Of a stretch of DNA of 64,000 bases, positions 60,432-64,000 are shown in pieces. The stretch's first letter is position 1; every line of letters begins with the position of its first letter. The notes under the pieces are model-generated. The model saw nothing but the letters and a program-made list of their open reading frames with translations, was not told where the DNA came from and ran no database searches. The position numbers and the translations under genes were made by a program. This DNA comes from 13-2-20CM-66-19 sp036273735 (GTDB lineage: Bacteria; Pseudomonadota; Gammaproteobacteria; Steroidobacterales; Steroidobacteraceae): assembly GCA_036273735.1 (NCBI GenBank), contig DASUHA010000023.1, positions 1 to 64,000 on the forward strand, in the 5' to 3' direction.

Positions 60432-60926
60432 TCATTCACGCGTGCATACCGTATTCGAGGTCGCCGCCCGTCCTTTTGCACCGGGAGTGATCAGGTCAAA
60501 CGTATATTGCCGCTTGTCTCGCAACCGAATCACCGCCTTGGCACCGTCCGCCGGGTAGCCGTCCACCCAGTGAGAGCCGTCAAAGGATCCCGACCTGCTG
60601 GACCTCGTGTAGTACGACCCGTCGTTGTCGATGGATACGATGTTCCATTGCTTCGCGTTGCCATCGAATCCAACGAACGTGGAGGCCGTATCACCCGGCT
60701 GACCGTTCTGGGGTGCAAAGGTCGTATCGGCGCGCACCCACCTACCCCAGGGCCGATTGACGCTGTGGAAGCGCCAGACGGTGCCATCGCTCGCATGCGT
60801 AACGCAATTGAACGTACCTACAAGCGCCTCCAGCCCGGACGGTGTCGGCGTGGCGGCGCTGACCGTGGAGTTGGCCAGACAGGCACTCGCCGCGATTATC
60901 GATACGAATAGAACGCGCTGACTCAT
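60432..60926 (-). CDS. Hypothetical secreted protein
   Basis: A 164-residue protein with a signal peptide (LFVSIIAASACLANSTVSAA) and a lipocalin-like or calycin-like beta domain (GTFNCVTHASDGTVWRFH, WNIVSIDNDGSYYTRSSRSG, FDGSHWVDGYP). The pair of Cys in FNC and NTVCTRE could form a disulfide. ATG has GGAGG upstream. No family assigned. Confidence 0.65.
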   Translation of the reverse strand: MSQRVLFVSIIAASACLANSTVSAATPTPSGLEALVGTFNCVTHASDGTVWRFHSVNRPWGRWVRADTTFAPQNGQPGDTASTFVGFDGNAKQWNIVSIDNDGSYYTRSSRSGSFDGSHWVDGYPADGAKAVIRLRDKRQYTFDLITPGAKGRAATSNTVCTRE

Positions 60927-61006
60927 ACCGCCTCCGCTGACAAAGCAGGCCAGTCGAGACTAGCAGTGTGGCTTCGAGAAGCATGTACCGTCAGCGCACG
61001 GACGGC

Positions 61007-62230
61007 TCAGTTCGACGATTTGCGCAAGTCTTTGGAGCCCGACCGGACGCGAAACATTGCTACCGAGTGGGTGGCGACGACTGCTTCGATGCGGCCGTGG
61101 CTGACGCTTTCGGTGTGCTGCCACAGGTCGCGCACCGCATAGCTGTCAGCGCGCTGCAACCCGATTTCCTGCGCCGTCGTCCCGATGTCAACCGGCCCGC
61201 GCCCGGGATTGAGCAGAATCACCGCGACGGACCGATCGGACATCGGCTTCACCCAGACCTGCGTCTTGCCATCATCGCGCACCCTGTAGCCTTGACGGCC
61301 TCCCCAGTCCTGGTCCACCGCGATCACTTCGCGATTGGTGAGTATGTCCCGCACGTCCTTGGGCATGGTGCGCAGGTCGTTGCCGGCGATCAGCGGCGCG
61401 TTGAGCAGTGCCCACAGGCTGAAATGCGCTTTGCTCTCGTCGGCAGTCAGGTATCCGTTGCCGACCTCCAGCATGTCCGGGTCGTTCCAGGCACCGGGAT
61501 GCGAAGCCTTGGACAGCGCGGCCTGCTGGTCCGCGATGTCCAGGATACCTCGCGGATATTCATTGTCGGGCAGGTCGGTTTTCCATCGCGGAGTAATGTC
61601 CTGGGTCGTGCGCCAGAGATTGCCGACAGATTGAGCCCAATGCCACGGAGCCTCATTGCCCCACTCGCAAAGGCTGTACACCATTGGCCTTCCCGTACGG
61701 GCAAGCGCGTCGCGCATCGCCGTATAGCGTTGCACGTATGTCTCGCCCTGGTAATCACCACAGTTGTCGTATTTCAGATAGTCGACACCCCAGCGAGCGA
61801 ACTGCGCGGCGTCCTCCTTCTCATGGCCGATGCTGCCCGGATAGCCGGCGCACGTCTTGGCGCCAGCCGATTCGTAAATGCCCAGCTTCAGACCCTTGCG
61901 GTGCACGTATGCGGCCACCGCGTCGATGCCGCGCGGAAACTTCCTGGGATCCGGCACCAGATCGCCGCTCGGGCCGCGCTTTTTGAGCAGCCAGCAGTCA
62001 TCGATGTTCACGTAGACGTAGCCTGCGGCTTTCATACCGGAGGTGACCATGGCGTCGGCGGTCTCCTCCACCAACTTTGCGCTGACATCGCAGTGAAAGC
62101 TGTTCCAACTGTTCCAGCCCATCGGCGGCGTCCGGGCGAGCCCGTTGTCCAGTGCATCGGCAGGAGTGAGGGCGACCATCGATAGCATCATTGCCGCGGC
62201 GGTCGCCAGGATTTTGTGCGCTGCAGGCAT
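61007..62230 (-). CDS. GH27 alpha-galactosidase, secreted
   Basis: A 407-residue alpha-galactosidase: signal peptide (LATAAAMMLSMVALTPADA), the GH27 TIM barrel opening LARTPPMGWNSWNSF, catalytic nucleophile Asp in VDYLKYDNCG and acid/base Asp in WNDPDMLEVG. The C-terminal beta domain (about 310-400) is present. It should cleave terminal alpha-galactose from oligo- or polysaccharides. ATG at 62230 has GGAGGAG upstream. It diverges from the GntR regulator. Confidence 0.93.
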   Translation of the reverse strand: MPAAHKILATAAAMMLSMVALTPADALDNGLARTPPMGWNSWNSFHCDVSAKLVEETADAMVTSGMKAAGYVYVNIDDCWLLKKRGPSGDLVPDPRKFPRGIDAVAAYVHRKGLKLGIYESAGAKTCAGYPGSIGHEKEDAAQFARWGVDYLKYDNCGDYQGETYVQRYTAMRDALARTGRPMVYSLCEWGNEAPWHWAQSVGNLWRTTQDITPRWKTDLPDNEYPRGILDIADQQAALSKASHPGAWNDPDMLEVGNGYLTADESKAHFSLWALLNAPLIAGNDLRTMPKDVRDILTNREVIAVDQDWGGRQGYRVRDDGKTQVWVKPMSDRSVAVILLNPGRGPVDIGTTAQEIGLQRADSYAVRDLWQHTESVSHGRIEAVVATHSVAMFRVRSGSKDLRKSSN

Positions 62231-62373
62231 CAGGCTCCTCCATCACGAGGTGAACGTGTACATAGTCAGTGGCGTAGAGCTTACCGTGAGGCCCCACCAT
62301 CGTGGGCTGAATTCAGGACGGCTTGCACTTTGTCTGTCAGTGATGTACAAAGAGGCCGAATACGAGGAGACCC

Positions 62374-62760
62374 ATGCTTAGGATCGATCTCGCCTCAAAC
62401 GTCCCGGTATACGAGCAGATTGCCAACGGCCTGCGTGCCGAGCTCGTGGCTGGGCATTTCGCTCTGGGCGACAAGCTGCCGACCGTCCGGGCGCTCGCGA
62501 TCGATCTGGGGGTCCACCACAACACGGTGGCTGAGGCCTATCGCGCGCTGGCGGACGAGGGATGGCTGGAGCTAAAAAGACATCGCGGCGCGACAGTCCG
62601 AGAGCGTCGCTCCGCACCCAACCGGTCCGAGGGCCCCGAGAAGTTTGCCCGCCCGCTGAGGGAGCTTCTCGCCAAGGCGCTGGCAGAAGGGCTGTCGCGC
62701 AAATTACTGATCCGCGAGCTCATCAACAGCGCGCGTCGACTCAAGGAGGGAGGGCTATGA
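62374..62760 (+). CDS. GntR-family regulator, YtrA subfamily
   Basis: A 128-residue regulator: GntR winged helix (PVYEQIANGLRAELVAGHFA and LPTVRALAIDLGVHHNTVAEAYRAL), then a short helical C-terminus, which is the YtrA subfamily layout. These usually repress their own operon of membrane proteins. ATG has GAGGAG upstream. Its stop overlaps the next ORF by ATGA. Confidence 0.9.
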   Translation: MLRIDLASNVPVYEQIANGLRAELVAGHFALGDKLPTVRALAIDLGVHHNTVAEAYRALADEGWLELKRHRGATVRERRSAPNRSEGPEKFARPLRELLAKALAEGLSRKLLIRELINSARRLKEGGL

Positions 62761-62816
62761 AGGTGGTTCGGAAATCCTCCTCGTTCCGTAGAATCGCCAG
62801 TGAGGTGCCGAAGTGA
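62757..62816 (+). CDS. 19-residue micro-ORF linking gntR to the DUF1648 gene
   Basis: ATG overlaps the gntR stop as ATGA (62757-62760), and its TGA overlaps the next GTG start as GTGA (62813-62816). It encodes MKVVRKSSSFRRIASEVPK, a basic peptide without a membrane segment. The double 4-bp overlap implies translational re-initiation from gntR through to the membrane protein. It may be only a coupling device. Confidence 0.45.
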   Translation: MKVVRKSSSFRRIASEVPK

Positions 62817-63913
62817 GTCCAACTCTCGTCATACGTGTCGTCCTGCTTGCGCTCGCGACGTTTTCGGCGGTCATGCACTGGTTCCTGCCGCGACTGACAC
62901 GCCCCGATCTCTACTTTGCAGTCACCGTAGCGCCTGAATTTCGCGATACCACCGAGGGCAGACTCATTCTGAGCCGGTACCGTCGGGGGCTTATCGGCGC
63001 TTCCGGGCTGACGTTGGCGCTGCTCGGGGCGCTTGTCCTGACGCCTCCACCGGCACTCGCGGCATTGGCCCTATTATTACAGCTCGGCGCATACTTCGCC
63101 GTCTACTATCGGGCAAGACGCCTCGTACTACCTCACGCCCTCGCGCCGACCACGATCCGTGAAGCACGGATCGGGACGCCTACTCGAAAGATCCCCGGCG
63201 GATGGATGACTATGTCCGGGCCGTTCGCGCTGCTCTGCGCGTGCGCCGCCTATCTTGCCGCGCACTGGCGGCAGCTCCCTGCTCTCCTCGCCCTTCACTT
63301 CGGCACTGACGGCCAGCCCGACCGGTGGGTGGCGCGCAGCATCGGCACGGTCTTTCTTCCAATACTCATAGCCGTAGTGATTCTTTCTGTTCTGACACTT
63401 CTTCTCTACGGGATGACCCACTGGCTGCGTCCGATCTACGTGAGCGGCGCTCAGGGCGAGAATGAGTCACGATTTCGCAGGACTGCTTCCACCGTGCTTC
63501 TCGTGATTGAATACTGGATTGCGGCGCTCTTTTCCTATATCGCGGTCAGGCCCCTTCTTCCCTCCTCGCTCGAGCGTCCACCCAGAGCGATCGCGATGGT
63601 CGCCGGACTCATCGCGATTACAGGCGGCGCGGTCCTCATGTGGCTTGGCCAGGGCGGCAATCGAATGCGATCTCAGCAGCCTTCGGGTACGGGCTCAGTC
63701 AGACCGGTGGGAGACCGCACGGAGGATCGCTTGTGGAAGTTAGGGGTCTTCTATTTCAATCGCAATGACCCGGCGGTGATGGTCGAGCGGCGATTTGGAA
63801 TCGGATACACCGTGAACTTCGGGCACCCCGTCGCCTGGATTATCGTTCTTATCCCACTACTCTCAGTCGTCGCGATCACGACCACCATCGCCCTGAGGCA
63901 CACGGTGCGGTAG
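62813..63913 (+). CDS. DUF1648/DUF5808-type membrane protein
   Basis: A 366-residue protein with about seven or eight membrane helices. DUF1648 is seen as PALLALHFGTDGQPDRWVAR at about 162-182, and a DUF5808 end at about 305-340 (LWKLGVFYFNRNDPAVMVER, RFGIGYTVNFGHP), as in SdpI-like immunity/membrane proteins controlled by GntR or ArsR regulators. GTG start overlaps the micro-ORF stop. Role unknown; likely regulated by the YtrA-like repressor. Confidence 0.82.
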   Translation: MSPTLVIRVVLLALATFSAVMHWFLPRLTRPDLYFAVTVAPEFRDTTEGRLILSRYRRGLIGASGLTLALLGALVLTPPPALAALALLLQLGAYFAVYYRARRLVLPHALAPTTIREARIGTPTRKIPGGWMTMSGPFALLCACAAYLAAHWRQLPALLALHFGTDGQPDRWVARSIGTVFLPILIAVVILSVLTLLLYGMTHWLRPIYVSGAQGENESRFRRTASTVLLVIEYWIAALFSYIAVRPLLPSSLERPPRAIAMVAGLIAITGGAVLMWLGQGGNRMRSQQPSGTGSVRPVGDRTEDRLWKLGVFYFNRNDPAVMVERRFGIGYTVNFGHPVAWIIVLIPLLSVVAITTTIALRHTVR

Positions 63914-64000
63914 ACCGGTGACTTTCTCCGCTCCGAAGAGGGCACCCTGCATCGTCCACCGTGGGTTAGCGCCCGGCCCGCTGCACGTCGCAGGACAGGA

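Noticed and set aside
60968..62185. 405-codon plus-strand frame
   Set aside because: Antisense to the GH27 alpha-galactosidase with complete catalytic motifs.
1..64000. CRISPR array
   Set aside because: No series of regularly spaced identical repeats was found; all direct repeats seen have only two copies.

Overview
The window is a GC-rich bacterial chromosome segment with dense, often overlapping genes on both strands. Gene content fits a gammaproteobacterium of the Xanthomonadales/Nevskiales/Steroidobacter type: an AruH/AruI arginine transaminase pair, a HiPIP, LemA, an M13 peptidase, MipA, and an exosortase-like C-terminal sorting tail. There is no rRNA or ribosomal-protein operon to fix the taxonomy, so this is an inference.

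Region by region. 1-4.6 kb is accessory DNA: a VapBC-type toxin-antitoxin pair with a palindromic operator, a mobilisation module (MobP/VirD2-like relaxase, MobC-like accessory protein, and an IncP-like nic sequence with an adjacent inverted repeat), an AlpA-like excisionase and an antitoxin-like ORF. No integrase is visible, so it looks like part of an integrative mobilisable element. 4.6-7.5 kb holds an orphan protein and a secreted esterase. 7.5-11.8 kb is an arginine transaminase locus: 2-oxoacid decarboxylase aruI, divergent aminotransferase aruH and a cationic amino-acid permease. 12.1-15.7 kb is a poorly described cassette: a hairpin-rich leader, a 240-aa unknown, a large beta-propeller protein with three ASH-like repeats and a Cys/His/Asp-rich tail, and a 43-aa membrane peptide. 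15.8-18 kb has a Band-7 protein and a long non-coding stretch with an odd tRNA (class-I shape, CGA anticodon) and a promoter-plus-hairpins unit that may be a small RNA.

18-26.6 kb carries a FliB/YkgJ-type Cys-cluster protein, GNAT, AraC, a decayed MocR regulator, a TetR regulator divergent from an Lnt-like nitrilase-superfamily acyltransferase, and an S9 peptidase broken by a single frameshift. 26.6-35.6 kb contains an MBL-rhodanese/AlkB/2OG-oxygenase cluster, a PELDP-tailed surface protein, MipA, a Ysc84 lipoprotein, small stress proteins and a PQQ dehydrogenase. 35.7-49.8 kb is a glycan locus arranged as converging operons: two GT4 glycosyltransferases, two deacetylases, two AsnB-type amidotransferases, a Wzx-like flippase, an epimerase, a methyltransferase, a GlpD-like FAD enzyme and a protein of unknown function.

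49.9-64 kb is mixed housekeeping and small-molecule enzymes: HiPIP, 1-Cys peroxiredoxin, a LemA/GIDE-EF-hand pair, M13 peptidase, O-methyltransferase, VOC proteins, epoxide hydrolase, GH27 alpha-galactosidase, and a GntR(YtrA)/micro-ORF/DUF1648 operon joined by two 4-bp overlaps. A gene remnant at 60.3 kb appears to be a YdeI-family gene that lost its middle in frame.
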